DNA of 64,000 bases from Epilithonimonas sp. JDS (GCF_021261315.1 NZ_JAJSAX010000001.1:1116001-1180000), one strand, 5' to 3'; positions 44,897-54,944 are shown, numbered from the stretch's first letter. Notes: generated by a model not told the origin, from the sequence alone. A program made the numbers and translations.

Positions 44897-46462
44897 GGAA
44901 ATTATTAATTCTGATTTTTCAACATTCATTTTTTTGTAGCAGTCATCAATCCATTGCTTGCCAAAATCTGCGTAGAACACGCTGAAGTTGAAAACTCTTT
45001 CCTGCCAGTTTCCGCCGGGATGAACTTTTAGAAAAAGATTCTGCATCTGATCAAAACGCTCGGACTGTTTTATTTTTTCAGCTTTCAGAAGGCGTTTCTG
45101 CATTCTTCGGAAAGATTTTAACTGACGGGTTTCTTCTGCTTCTACTAAATTTGAAAAAGTCTTTTCAGTTTCCGACGCTTTGTTTTTTAGCTGTGAAAAT
45201 GAATTTATTAACTCAATTTCTTTTTCGGCAAGAAGTGATTTTAGTTCATTATTTTCAAGAATTTTCTGATTTAGAACTTCGGCAAAATTTTCAAAGAAGT
45301 TTTCAATTTTCAAACCTGAGTTTTCAATTTTTCTGAAAGTTTTTTCTTCTTGGAAAAGCATTGAATTTCTTGGAACCAAAATCGGAAACGGAAGATTGAT
45401 AGATTCGAAATGGCCTTTTAATTCAATCCAATACATAATCTCTGCATTGCCGCCAACATAAGCCAAATTTGGTAAAACAGATTCCTGATAAGCCGGACGA
45501 AGCACAGCATTTGGACTGAATTTTTCCGGATGATTTTCCAGTTCGTCCAGAATTTCTTCCTGAGTAAACTTTAAATCTGTGTCGATAATTTGATATTCAT
45601 CATTGATATTCTCAATTCGGTTTCGGGTTTCTGAAAGATAAAATAAATTGATCTCTCTCGGATTTACCTGAACTTTGTGATATTCTTTTTCCAGAAATTC
45701 TCTCTGAGATTTTGTGGTTTCAAAGAGTTGGTTTGATAATAATTCCTTTTTGAAAATATCTTTAACCTGAGATTTCAATTCTTTTGAATTTCCATCGATT
45801 GTCAGTAGTCCGTAATCTGCAAACAATTGGTTTACTAAATATCGAATGGCTTGTGTGTGCGAATTTCCTTTTTTGTAAGCATTTTTTACCCAAAGAATCA
45901 ATTCGGTTCCGTAGAGATTGTCTTTGAATTCTTTTTCAAATTCCTGAATGAAATATTGGTCTTCGATTTTAATATTTCCGACATCGCCTCCGGAATTGCC
46001 TTTGATCTCGTAATAATGCTCACGGGTTTTGAAATGGTCTATCTCTTCGAAATCGTGATCTTCAGTTGCCATCCAAAATATGGGAACGAAATTGTGATCC
46101 GGGAAATTTGATTTTAGAAATTCTACTGTTTTTATCGTCTGCAAAATTTTATAAACGAAGAAAACCGGACCTGTAAAGAGATTGAGCTGATGTCCAGTTG
46201 TTATCGTAAATGTATTGCTTTCTTTCAATGAGAAAAGAAACTCCAACTGTTTTGGTGACAATTGAGATTCTTGATTTTGCGAGAAAATAGTGTCGTAAAG
46301 AACTTCCCTTTTCTCATCAGAAAATGAATTCTGTTTCTCTACAATTTGATTTTTGAAATTTTCCAAATCAAAAACTTTGTTCTGAAATCCGTCCAGTTTT
46401 TGTCCTAAAAAATCTTTGATGAGTTTTGGAATGCTGGTTATATTTTCGAAATCAATTGTCAT
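44888..46462 (-). CDS. bshC: Bacillithiol biosynthesis cysteine-adding enzyme
   Basis: 524 residues from the ATG at 46462 (MTIDFENITSIPKLIKDF). The frame is open to 46510, but those 16 residues do not look like BshC. BshC joins cysteine to glucosaminyl-malate in the last step of bacillithiol synthesis. Recognisable parts are TITTGHQLNLFTGPVFFVYKI, NFVPIFWMATEDHDFEEIDHF, AVLRPAYQESVLPNLAYVGGNAEIMYWIELK-like sequence, a coiled-coil in residues 395-470, and the late VHPGGNWQERVFNFSVFY. The stop lies inside a 25-bp repeat that recurs on the far side of the toxin-antitoxin pair. Confidence 0.94.
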   Translation of the reverse strand: MTIDFENITSIPKLIKDFLGQKLDGFQNKVFDLENFKNQIVEKQNSFSDEKREVLYDTIFSQNQESQLSPKQLEFLFSLKESNTFTITTGHQLNLFTGPVFFVYKILQTIKTVEFLKSNFPDHNFVPIFWMATEDHDFEEIDHFKTREHYYEIKGNSGGDVGNIKIEDQYFIQEFEKEFKDNLYGTELILWVKNAYKKGNSHTQAIRYLVNQLFADYGLLTIDGNSKELKSQVKDIFKKELLSNQLFETTKSQREFLEKEYHKVQVNPREINLFYLSETRNRIENINDEYQIIDTDLKFTQEEILDELENHPEKFSPNAVLRPAYQESVLPNLAYVGGNAEIMYWIELKGHFESINLPFPILVPRNSMLFQEEKTFRKIENSGLKIENFFENFAEVLNQKILENNELKSLLAEKEIELINSFSQLKNKASETEKTFSNLVEAEETRQLKSFRRMQKRLLKAEKIKQSERFDQMQNLFLKVHPGGNWQERVFNFSVFYADFGKQWIDDCYKKMNVEKSELIISPI

Positions 46463-46532
46463 TTTGTTGATGGTTGTTGGTTGATGGTTGACAGGTCTTT
46501 CTGATAACAAATCTTCGTTGTTTGCAGAATCC

Positions 46533-46651
46533 CGCAGCCCGACTTGAACGGAGCTCTTTTTTGTTATTGCGATTTATGAAAAGTTCTATTGATTGCTTCA
46601 CGCCATTCGCAATAACAAAAAAAGCGGGAGTGGAAGGCGGAAATAGCTGCC
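46533..46651 (-). repeat. Dispersed intergenic element, copy 2 (119 bp)
   Basis: On the minus strand it starts GGCAGCTATTTCCGCCTTCC and ends AAGTCGGGCTGCG, as does copy 1 at 5809-5966. The interior is different in sequence but again self-complementary: TTTTTTTGTTATTGCGA / TCGCAATAACAAAAAA. It fills most of the gap between the putative porin and bshC genes. Confidence 0.75.
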
Positions 46652-46660
46652 ATAATTAAA

Positions 46661-48586
46661 TTAATGGAAAAGATACCACACAACGCCCAGATTGAGCCTG
46701 AAATCGTAGATCGGATAATAAGGCGATGTGAAGGATTTGTTCTGCATAAAGGTTTGGTTGATGTGCTGACCTTCTATGTAGAAAAACATCCGCTTGACTC
46801 TCATATTGAAATACACGTCTGCAATCGGCTGTCCTCCAATGGAATACGCATTGGTTCCCGGCAAAATATACTCATTAAGAATCGGTGAATATTCTCTGGA
46901 TGCAAATTTTGAGAAGTAATAAAGCTTGACTCCAACCTGCACTTCTGCTGCTTTTTTGAAAGCCGGCGCCTGATAAAACAAGTTGATCCGCCCAATGAAA
47001 TCCGGCATCGGCAGAAGATCCTGGTTGTTCAAAGCTTTTTGGAAAAGTACTTTTCCATTCAGGTTGAATTTGCCGTATTTTACTGTACTTTCGCCTCCGA
47101 TTTGAGAAATATTAAGTGACGATGAACTTTGCTCGGGTTTTGAACTGCTGTTGAAATACGTGTAATTATCGATTTTGAAGAAATCTACAAACAGTTGTGT
47201 ATCAAACCATTTGGCTAATCTCACAGTTCCTCCAAGCTGCGTAACGATCTCGTTGTTCGGATTTTCAAGATAATAATTATAATCAACATAATGCGAGGAA
47301 TTTACAAGGTAATTGAAACTCGGATATGCGGACTGGAAATTGACGCGTCCTTCTACCAGATAATCTTTGATGGGTTCGAAAACCAACTGGTTTGTAGTTT
47401 TGATATAGTTTCCAAATTCTGAACCTTTGGAAATTTCGAGGAAAGATTTCAGCTGGATTTTGTCTAATAATTTGATCTGTAAATTACCGACAGCGCCAAA
47501 TCTCTGTTCTTTGAAATAGCCTGGAATATTCAATAACGGAAATGCATTTTTGTTTCCAAAAGTCAAATACTGATGGCGGAAACCTGCGTCCAGTTTGAAC
47601 TTTTCATTGTCCCAAACCAAACTGAAAGTATTGCTCAGATTGTTTGTGAATTTTTTATTGTAAAGCGGGAAATTCGGAATGTCGTCTGAATCGAAAAAAG
47701 CCGTATTGGCTGTAGTTTCTGACAAATAATATTTGTTTCCCTGATGATAAATCTTGTGTCTCAGTTTGAAAGGATATTTTGCCGGATCGAACGGCGAAAA
47801 CTCCTGGCTGAAATAGTATCTTCTGGCGGAATAGCGAGATTCTACACCGGAAAGATTAGTTTCTATATTTTGTCTGTTGTTAAATTGAGATTCTCCATTT
47901 AAGAACACATTAAGATCTGCAATCCCTCCATTTTCCTGATTGTTGACATTCTGATGAATGTAGTGAGCATAGGCCTCATACTTCCCATTTTTCGAGAGAT
48001 AATGACCACTGAATATGGTGTTGTTGCTGGATGCGAGACTGTTCTGGTAAAGACCTTGTGATCTGAGTCCCATATATTCTATCGCAAAATTGAAATTCTT
48101 GCCAACATTCTGCGTGTAAGTTGTCTGGAGTTGACCGCCATTTTTCATAGCGTTGTTGTAGAAAAATGTGGTTGTCGGGGTTTTGACATCGTAATAATTG
48201 ATGTCGTTTTCGCCTTTGATGTAGAACGATTTGTTTTCCGGAAGGAGATTTAGATTCTGCTCTGCATTTTTTTCGTAGACTAAATTCTGGAATCCCGAGC
48301 CGATGTTTGCCGACTGAATCTTTCCAAAGTTGTCTTTTTTGTTGTACTGCGTTACAATATAAGATCTCTCGATAGTAAAAGTGGTATCATAGATTTTCTT
48401 TTCGGAGAATCTAGTTTTCACCTGATAATCGTTGATTGTAGGCTTGTAGATCTCCATAGAATCTTTCTCTCCTGAGTCTACTTTGATGGTATCTGAAGAT
48501 AGTGTATTGGAGTCTGTTTTGTTTACCTGCTGTCCATTTATAAAAATGCTAAAAACGAACGAGAGTAATAATAAATATTTCATCAA
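46661..48586 (-). CDS. Putative porin (Bacteroidota outer-membrane barrel)
   Basis: 641 residues with a signal peptide (MMKYLLLLSFVFSIFINGQQ; M2 is an equal start candidate). The N-terminal 60 residues are hydrophilic. The rest alternates amphipathic strands with many Y, F and N residues and ends in LRLNLGVVWYLF-type sequence with an aromatic near the C-terminus, as in outer-membrane barrels. It fits the Putative_porin family of Bacteroidota. There is no plug domain and no TonB box. The substrate is unknown. The intergenic repeat element copy 2 lies just downstream. Confidence 0.82.
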   Translation of the reverse strand: MMKYLLLLSFVFSIFINGQQVNKTDSNTLSSDTIKVDSGEKDSMEIYKPTINDYQVKTRFSEKKIYDTTFTIERSYIVTQYNKKDNFGKIQSANIGSGFQNLVYEKNAEQNLNLLPENKSFYIKGENDINYYDVKTPTTTFFYNNAMKNGGQLQTTYTQNVGKNFNFAIEYMGLRSQGLYQNSLASSNNTIFSGHYLSKNGKYEAYAHYIHQNVNNQENGGIADLNVFLNGESQFNNRQNIETNLSGVESRYSARRYYFSQEFSPFDPAKYPFKLRHKIYHQGNKYYLSETTANTAFFDSDDIPNFPLYNKKFTNNLSNTFSLVWDNEKFKLDAGFRHQYLTFGNKNAFPLLNIPGYFKEQRFGAVGNLQIKLLDKIQLKSFLEISKGSEFGNYIKTTNQLVFEPIKDYLVEGRVNFQSAYPSFNYLVNSSHYVDYNYYLENPNNEIVTQLGGTVRLAKWFDTQLFVDFFKIDNYTYFNSSSKPEQSSSSLNISQIGGESTVKYGKFNLNGKVLFQKALNNQDLLPMPDFIGRINLFYQAPAFKKAAEVQVGVKLYYFSKFASREYSPILNEYILPGTNAYSIGGQPIADVYFNMRVKRMFFYIEGQHINQTFMQNKSFTSPYYPIYDFRLNLGVVWYLFH

Positions 48587-48628
48587 GGAAATTTGAGTAC
48601 AAAAATACTAATTATACTTAAATAAAAA

Positions 48629-48664
48629 ATCCCGTCTCATTATAAAACGAGACGGGATTGTATT
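48629..48664 (-). terminator. Terminator of the Asp-box T9SS gene
   Basis: AATCCCGTCTC (48629-48639) pairs with GAGACGGGATT (48649-48659). On the minus strand a T-run follows. It lies about 16 bases past the minus-strand stop at 48680. Confidence 0.88.
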
Positions 48665-48679
48665 TAAAAATAATGTTGA

Positions 48680-50041
48680 TTATTTTTTGATGAATTTGGT
48701 ATTCTCAACAGAACCGTTTTTGTAAGCTGCCTGAACTACATAAGTTCCTTTAGCTAAGTTTGAAACGTTGATTTGAGAAGCACCTTTTTCTCTTTTGATA
48801 ATTTTACCAGAAAGATCGATAACTGTAACTCCTGTAATTTCTTTATCAGATTTCAAGTTAAGAACGTCTGAAGCAGGATTTGGGAAAACAGACAATTTCA
48901 GTTTGTTTGCATCAGATTCTGAAACAGCTAATAGAACATTCCCTGACAATACGCTGAAAGCCGGTACCGCTACACCACCAACTTGCGCTTGACTTACACC
49001 ACCTGCAAAACCTACAGTTGGACTAAGAAACTCTAAAGATCCATAATATTTACCTGGAGTAACAGGATCACTTCCAATTTCTCTCCAAGTTAAACCACCA
49101 TCGTTAGAAATAGAAGATCCCGCATCAAATCCTGAACTTACATAAGTATTAGGTGTTCCAGGAACATACTCAATGTTATTAGAATAGAAAGGACCAACAG
49201 GTGTCATTGGTGCTGACCAAGTAGATCCACTGTTAGTAGTCGAATAAAGTAGAGAAACGCCATCCTCATCAGAAATCAACAAACCATTGGATGTATCTCT
49301 AAAAGCAACATCAGCAGTAAATCCACTAACAGTTACACCTCCAAAGTCAACCGCTGGTGTTTGGAAAGCTTGCCAAGAAGCACCTTTATTTGGAGAATAA
49401 AGAACTCTTCCTAAATCTGTACCATACCAGATATTATCACCTAGAACAGTAATTTTCCCTGTATAGCCAAACTCTGCACCATTCAAAGGAGCTGGAGCTG
49501 TACCAGTGGGAAGATTAGTCCAAGTAGTACCACCATTTGTAGTTGTATACATTTCGAATCTTAGGTTTGCACCAGTTCCAAATGGATCTCCAGCACAGAA
49601 TCCAACGTTTTCATCCCAGAAATGAACAACGTTTGCAAAAGAGATAGCAGTACTAAAAGGCGCAGTAGTTTGTTTTGTCCAAGATGTTCCTGCATTTGTA
49701 GTTTTCCAGATTCCATTTTGTGCTCCTGATCCTGAACTTACTAGCCAAGCAGTAGTTGCAGAAATTGGGTGCATATCACCAATTGTAGCTGCCGCAACCG
49801 GGCCTGAAATTAATTTGTTAGCCCAAGTATTACCACCATCAGTTGATAACCCGATATATCTACCGGTATCAGTTGCTGATGCAGATGCTGTATCGCTAAA
49901 CCAGATTGTACTTGTGTTGACTGCTTTAAGAGCGTTTACAAAATGTAAAGCAGGAGCTCCTGTTGTTTTTGTAACCCAAGATTGAGCTTGAGAAACACCT
50001 ACCATCGAAACTAAGGCTAAAGAAAGTAATATTTTTTTCAT
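48680..50041 (-). CDS. Asp-box beta-propeller protein with T9SS sorting domain
   Basis: 453 residues from the ATG at 50041 (MKKILLSLALVSMVGVSQAQ, a signal peptide). The frame runs 31 codons further upstream, but that part is not protein-like. At least six Asp-box motifs of the type S/TxxGxTW recur (STDGGNTW, TTNAGTSW, TTNGGTTW, SPNKGASW, TTNSGSTW, SNDGGLTW), so the fold is a propeller like that of sialidases or the YCF48/VPS10 groups. The catalytic arginines of sialidases are not evident, so it is not called a sialidase. The C-terminal 75 residues (LKLSVFPNPASDVLNL to VENTKFIKK) are a T9SS type A sorting domain. It follows susD by 164 bases on the same strand. Confidence 0.87.
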   Translation of the reverse strand: MKKILLSLALVSMVGVSQAQSWVTKTTGAPALHFVNALKAVNTSTIWFSDTASASATDTGRYIGLSTDGGNTWANKLISGPVAAATIGDMHPISATTAWLVSSGSGAQNGIWKTTNAGTSWTKQTTAPFSTAISFANVVHFWDENVGFCAGDPFGTGANLRFEMYTTTNGGTTWTNLPTGTAPAPLNGAEFGYTGKITVLGDNIWYGTDLGRVLYSPNKGASWQAFQTPAVDFGGVTVSGFTADVAFRDTSNGLLISDEDGVSLLYSTTNSGSTWSAPMTPVGPFYSNNIEYVPGTPNTYVSSGFDAGSSISNDGGLTWREIGSDPVTPGKYYGSLEFLSPTVGFAGGVSQAQVGGVAVPAFSVLSGNVLLAVSESDANKLKLSVFPNPASDVLNLKSDKEITGVTVIDLSGKIIKREKGASQINVSNLAKGTYVVQAAYKNGSVENTKFIKK

Positions 50042-50205
50042 AATTAAAAAATTTAAATTTATGTAAATATAGTAATAAATAATGTTTATCGGTAATCTTA
50101 TCGAAGAATTTAATGTTAAAGTTTGCGATAACACTAATTTTAAAATAAGAATGCCTTTTCATTTCTAAAAAAGCATTCTTATGATTATAAAAGATATAAT
50201 ACAGA

Positions 50206-51711
50206 TTAATTATATCCTGGGTATTGTTTTAAGTTCGGATTTGCATTTATTGATCCCTGTCCAACTGGAAGAACAAATAACTTATCACCAGCGGGAACAT
50301 TACAATTGGAAACACAATTAGTTGCTTTTACTATTGGAAGGTTGTAACGTTTTAGATCCAAGAATCTTTGCCCTTCTCCATAGAATTCTTTAGCTCTTTC
50401 TGTTAAAATATCTGTAAGTAGAGCAGCTCCAGTACTGGAATAAAGTTTACCTCTTCTCTTCGTAGCAAAGCTGTTCAATTCTGTAAGAGCAAGAGCCTGC
50501 TGACCTGTGTGATATAATGCTTCAATTCTATTTAGTTCTGCCTCCGCAAATCTTAGCACTTTGATGTTTCTAAAATACGGCTGTTGATTGCTAGCCGCAT
50601 CAGCACTTGTTAATCTTGGATATTTATTTGTCCAAAATCCTTTAGGTGTATCAGTAGCCGGAGCTCCAGTTGAAATCAAAAGTGATGTAGCACCTGTTGC
50701 TGTTGCACCTCTTCTCACATCTGTAGATGTAGTTCCTGTTCCTGTAGTAAAGGTATTGTAAAAATTTTGAGTGAATAACAAACATCTTCTAGAATCCAAT
50801 CTACTGTAATATCCCGGAAGAGAAACATTAGAGCCTATTCCTGTAACTATATTGGCATTATCATTCTGGTCAAGCTCCCAAATTGTTTCAGATTGCCCTT
50901 CAGAAAGTGCATCATTAGTAGAAGCAAAATAATTAAAATAGTCAGCTTGAGCTACTGGTTCTAAATTATATAATGTAGCATTATTTATAATGTCATTAGT
51001 ATATTGTAAAGCTAGAGCTGCATCTCCAGGTGCTCTCCTGGTAAGATATACTCTAGATAATAGTAGCTCAGCACCAGCCTTTCCAAGAATAGATTTAGAA
51101 GTTGATGTAGCCGTTATTCCGTTAGCACCTGCTGTAAGATCAGAAATAATCTGCTCATAAACTTGCGCAACTGTAGATCTTGCCGGTTGGATCAAAGAAT
51201 CATAATTTCCCAAAACAATAGGAACTCCATACTCTTGATTAACACCTGAAGCTGGGGATGGCGAATAATAATTTACTAATGTAAAATAAGCAAAACCGCG
51301 CACTATTTTAGCTTCAGCTTTTATCCTATCTACATTTGCATTGCTTGCAACAGTACTATTGATTACAGTATTACAGGCCACAATAACATTGTACATCAAA
51401 CCATAGAATCCGATATCTCCTTGAGTTGCACTATAAGTTTTATTTGCAGTAAACAAGTAAGATGGATTTTGAGTTGATACAAAGAGATTATCTCCTAAAA
51501 GATCACCGGCAATCATTGCTTCTGTTCCATAAGCACTGGTGGAGGATAAATTAAAATAAGCCCCACTTAACAGCATTTGTATTTTTTCCTCAGTTAGAGG
51601 TTTTTCAATATTATCTAAACTTTGAGATTCAAGTTCCAAATCTGATTCACTACAAGAATTTGTAAAAGCCAGACATAATAATGATGATGCAATTAAAATA
51701 TATTTTTTCAT
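50206..51711 (-). CDS. SusD/RagB-family surface lipoprotein
   Basis: 501 residues. The lipobox gives a lipid-anchored cysteine at about residue 20 (LAFTNSCSESDLE), followed by acidic residues typical of surface-exported Bacteroidota lipoproteins. The SusD N-terminal helices carry IQMLLSGAYFNLSS and YFTLVNYYSPSPASG; the C-terminal part has RFAEAELNRIEALYHTGQQALALTELN and the late RAKEFYGEGQRFLDLKRYN, a strongly conserved SusD motif. It forms the lid over its partner SusC, which lies 18 bases upstream on the same strand. The ligand is unknown (glycan or peptide). Confidence 0.94.
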   Translation of the reverse strand: MKKYILIASSLLCLAFTNSCSESDLELESQSLDNIEKPLTEEKIQMLLSGAYFNLSSTSAYGTEAMIAGDLLGDNLFVSTQNPSYLFTANKTYSATQGDIGFYGLMYNVIVACNTVINSTVASNANVDRIKAEAKIVRGFAYFTLVNYYSPSPASGVNQEYGVPIVLGNYDSLIQPARSTVAQVYEQIISDLTAGANGITATSTSKSILGKAGAELLLSRVYLTRRAPGDAALALQYTNDIINNATLYNLEPVAQADYFNYFASTNDALSEGQSETIWELDQNDNANIVTGIGSNVSLPGYYSRLDSRRCLLFTQNFYNTFTTGTGTTSTDVRRGATATGATSLLISTGAPATDTPKGFWTNKYPRLTSADAASNQQPYFRNIKVLRFAEAELNRIEALYHTGQQALALTELNSFATKRRGKLYSSTGAALLTDILTERAKEFYGEGQRFLDLKRYNLPIVKATNCVSNCNVPAGDKLFVLPVGQGSINANPNLKQYPGYN

Positions 51712-51729
51712 TTTCTTTCGTCGTTTAAA

Positions 51730-54693
51730 TTAAAATCCTAATTGAATACCCATTGATACGGTTCTCAAAACCGGAGATGCATACCAATATCTTCCTTTAC
51801 CTAACCAAGACCAAGAGTTAGAGTTGGACTCTGGATCATAGTTAAGGCCTTTATCAAATGCCCAAGTCAGTAAATTTGTACCTCTCAAATAGATTGTACA
51901 GTTATTCAACCCTACACTTTTCTTGAATACATCTCCTAAAGAATACGAAATTTTCATTTCTTTCAATCTGATGTGATCTCCCTTACTGATAAAACGTGTA
52001 GACTCTAATCTTGAGTTACTTGGATTACCGATAATAGCTTTAGGATTGTTTGCATCAAAGTTTTCCATTCCAGGAGCATCAGTCCAGCTATCGTACAATG
52101 CATCAGTAACCTGATTACGAGTTGGGAATCTACCATCGTGAAGTGTATAAGAATGTACGCCATTCTGAACATAGAAATCAAACTGTCCTGATAAAAGGAA
52201 ACTTAAAGTCAAATTTTTATATTTGAATTCATTTGTAATACCTACGTTATAAAGAGGAAATGCACTCTTGCCTAACCATGCTCTTTCAGCCTTTGTTTTA
52301 TCATTTGTAACATCGGTTTTATCTCCGTTTGTGTACCAAAGTGCATCTCCCGCTTTGATACCCTTCGTGGTATCATCTGCTGTAGCTACTCCTGCCCAAA
52401 TCCAAGTATAATACTCACCTAATTGATGTCCTGGCGCCAATGCTACCAATGCATTAGTTGCATCACCAGCATCGTCTCCTTCAAAAGTTACTAGATCTTG
52501 ATTTAATTTATCCAGCATTGTTTTTGAATACGCTCCATTTGCATTAATGTACCACTGGAAATCACTAGTTCTGACAGGTGTTGCTTCAATTACCAATTCG
52601 AAACCGGTGTTATTGATTGTACCTAAATTATCCAAAAAGCTTGAAGGACCACCCGATTCTGAAGAAAGATTTCTATCAAAAATCGCACTGCTTGTTATTT
52701 TTCTATAATAATCCAATGTAAATTTCAAACGATCATTGAATAACCCTAAATCGGCACCGATATCCAAATGCTTAGATTCTTCCCAAGTTAATAACGGGTT
52801 TCCCGCGTTTATAATACTTCCAAATCCATTACCGTTACCCCAGTTATAAGTCCAGTTATAACCTAACAAAGTCTCAGAATTATATTGAGATCCCCATTGG
52901 TCTGCGTAAGGAATATTACCTAAAACACCATAGCTCGCTCTTAGATTAAAAGTAGAAAATTTCTCTGGTGCAAATGATTCCTGCGCTACATTCCAAGAAC
53001 CTCCAATAGACCAAAACGTTCCAAACTTCTCAGTCCCTAAAGTAGAATTACCGTCTCTACGGATCTGCCCTGAAACAGAATATTTTTTATCAAAACTATA
53101 ATTCAATCTTCCAAAGTAGGAGATTTGTCTCCAAGCTAGATCCTCACCACTAGCAAACTGAACATCTGAAAACTGAAAGTATGGGTCACTAGAATTAGTG
53201 CTATATGTCTCAACTCTTAAAAGATTGTAAGTGTGGTCCTGGTATTCCATCCCTCCGGAAGCGTCAACAGAATGCCTATCTCCAAATACATTATGATAAT
53301 TAACAGTATTACTCCAGTTCCAATCCAATGTATTTGTTCTGAAATCTCCTAAAGCTCCCTGATCCTGAGTCATGATAGTAAATACAGGATGACCAGCTTG
53401 AATGATTTGTCTTTCTCTTTGAAATACAGCTTGTGCACCAAATAATGAGTTAAAAGATAGATTTTTTGCAAAACTATAATCCATATTTGCAGACGCAATA
53501 AATGTATTGATCGCTGATATCTGTCTTGCTTCATTCAAAATAGAAACTGGGTTGAATCCTGGTGTTGGTGAACCCTCTCCAAGATCTTCTTGATTATAAC
53601 TACCATCCGCTAAATAAATAGGACGCAATGGAGAAATCATAATAGAAGAAGTCACAGGATTAGCAGAAGCTCTACCACCATAATATGTATTTCTTTTTAC
53701 ATTAGAGTAGTTGACATTTAACCCAAACTTCAATTTATCCGAAGCCTTGTGATCTATTGCTGCATTGATGCTAATTCTGTCGAAAGCAGAAGTTAATACT
53801 AAAGGTTTATTTTGGTAATAAGAACCACCAATTCTGAAAGACGTGTTCTCTCCACCACCAGAAGCTCCAAAATTATAAGTATTTACCATTGAGGTACCTC
53901 TAGTAACTGCTTTTACCCAATCCGTATTTGTACCAGTTAAATCACCATTGTTATAATATGTATTCTCGTAATTTTCTAGAAAATACTTTCTAGCAGCTGC
54001 CATATCAGGAACTGCATCCGCAGATACTCCTTGGCCTCTACTGTTCCAGATTAACATTGATCCGTACTTTATATACTCATCTCCTGACATCAGATCAAGC
54101 TTATCAAAAGCTCTATCTTGAAGTCCCGTTTCTGTAGAGAACTCAAATTTGGTTTTCTGATTGTACTTCCCTTTTTTTGTTTTAACGATGATTACACCAT
54201 TAGCACCTCTCGAACCATATAATGCAGTTGCAGAAGCATCTTTCAAAACCTGAACAGATTCGATTGCATTCGGATCAATTGCAGCCAACGGATTCCAAGA
54301 TTCCATCATTTGAGCATTATCCGCTCCTTTCCCTACCACAACTCCATCAATAATATATAATGGATTGGGTGTTCCAATTAGTGAACTAACTCCTCTAATA
54401 ATTACCATATTGGAAGATCCCGGATCACCACTGGCAGAAGAAAAATTCAAACCAGCAACTCTACCATTTAATACTTCATCAATAGACGAGAATGGAGTCG
54501 ATTCAAAATTTGCTTTGGAAACTGTACTGTAAGAACCTACTTTCTGAGCCGGATCCAACTTGATGTTCCCAATTACTACTACTTCTTCAATGTCTCTTGT
54601 GCTAGCTGTGTCCTTCTTAGCTTTTTGCGCCATTAATGCCTGCCCTGTAAAGAACAATACACCAACGGATAACAATCGTAATTTTACATTCAT
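51730..54693 (-). CDS. SusC/RagA-family TonB-linked outer membrane transporter
   Basis: 987 residues. The signal peptide ends at about residue 22 (ALMAQ). It is followed at once by a TonB box (TRDIEEVVVIG) and the plug domain with NPLYIIDGVVVG, SVQVLKDASATALYGSRGANGVIIVKTKKG (a hallmark of the family) and a barrel to the C-terminus (VSMGIQLGF). The carboxypeptidase-like N-terminal extension found in most SusC proteins is missing. It imports the ligand captured by its SusD partner, 18 bases downstream, using TonB energy. A promoter with good spacing lies upstream. Confidence 0.94.
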   Translation of the reverse strand: MNVKLRLLSVGVLFFTGQALMAQKAKKDTASTRDIEEVVVIGNIKLDPAQKVGSYSTVSKANFESTPFSSIDEVLNGRVAGLNFSSASGDPGSSNMVIIRGVSSLIGTPNPLYIIDGVVVGKGADNAQMMESWNPLAAIDPNAIESVQVLKDASATALYGSRGANGVIIVKTKKGKYNQKTKFEFSTETGLQDRAFDKLDLMSGDEYIKYGSMLIWNSRGQGVSADAVPDMAAARKYFLENYENTYYNNGDLTGTNTDWVKAVTRGTSMVNTYNFGASGGGENTSFRIGGSYYQNKPLVLTSAFDRISINAAIDHKASDKLKFGLNVNYSNVKRNTYYGGRASANPVTSSIMISPLRPIYLADGSYNQEDLGEGSPTPGFNPVSILNEARQISAINTFIASANMDYSFAKNLSFNSLFGAQAVFQRERQIIQAGHPVFTIMTQDQGALGDFRTNTLDWNWSNTVNYHNVFGDRHSVDASGGMEYQDHTYNLLRVETYSTNSSDPYFQFSDVQFASGEDLAWRQISYFGRLNYSFDKKYSVSGQIRRDGNSTLGTEKFGTFWSIGGSWNVAQESFAPEKFSTFNLRASYGVLGNIPYADQWGSQYNSETLLGYNWTYNWGNGNGFGSIINAGNPLLTWEESKHLDIGADLGLFNDRLKFTLDYYRKITSSAIFDRNLSSESGGPSSFLDNLGTINNTGFELVIEATPVRTSDFQWYINANGAYSKTMLDKLNQDLVTFEGDDAGDATNALVALAPGHQLGEYYTWIWAGVATADDTTKGIKAGDALWYTNGDKTDVTNDKTKAERAWLGKSAFPLYNVGITNEFKYKNLTLSFLLSGQFDFYVQNGVHSYTLHDGRFPTRNQVTDALYDSWTDAPGMENFDANNPKAIIGNPSNSRLESTRFISKGDHIRLKEMKISYSLGDVFKKSVGLNNCTIYLRGTNLLTWAFDKGLNYDPESNSNSWSWLGKGRYWYASPVLRTVSMGIQLGF

Positions 54694-54718
54694 ATTAACA
54701 CTATTTAATTATAATCTG

Positions 54719-54749
54719 CAAATATGTTAAAAAATATTAACACTACAAA
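54719..54749 (-). promoter_or_regulatory. Promoter of the susC/susD pair
   Basis: On the minus strand, TTTG (54746-54749), a 19-base spacer, then CATATTTG (54719-54726; one mismatch to TAnnTTTG). It lies 25 bases before the susC ATG. Confidence 0.55.
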
Positions 54750-54944
54750 GAAATCATTTAGGTATTAATTATTAAAATGATTATATATTATAATATTACA
54801 TTCAAATAAAGCAATATTTTTTAAATTTAATTAAATTTTCAGTTAAGTAATGTGAATATTACAATAAGCTTATTAACGATGATTGCCATGATAGTCAATT
54901 GAAAATATTTTATTTAGAATTAATATAAATAACAAAATTAACAT

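Noticed and set aside
46463-46500. GTTGATGGTTG-type short repeats before bshC, and similar TTGATGAT or TTTGAATT tracts in other spacers (2074-2110, 42175-42200, 59220-59260)
   Set aside because: They are degenerate, low-complexity spacers common in AT-rich genomes; no fixed unit or structure could be defined.
48680-50041. Calling the Asp-box propeller a sialidase
   Set aside because: Asp-boxes only mark the propeller fold. The arginine triad and the nucleophile pair expected in sialidases could not be identified.
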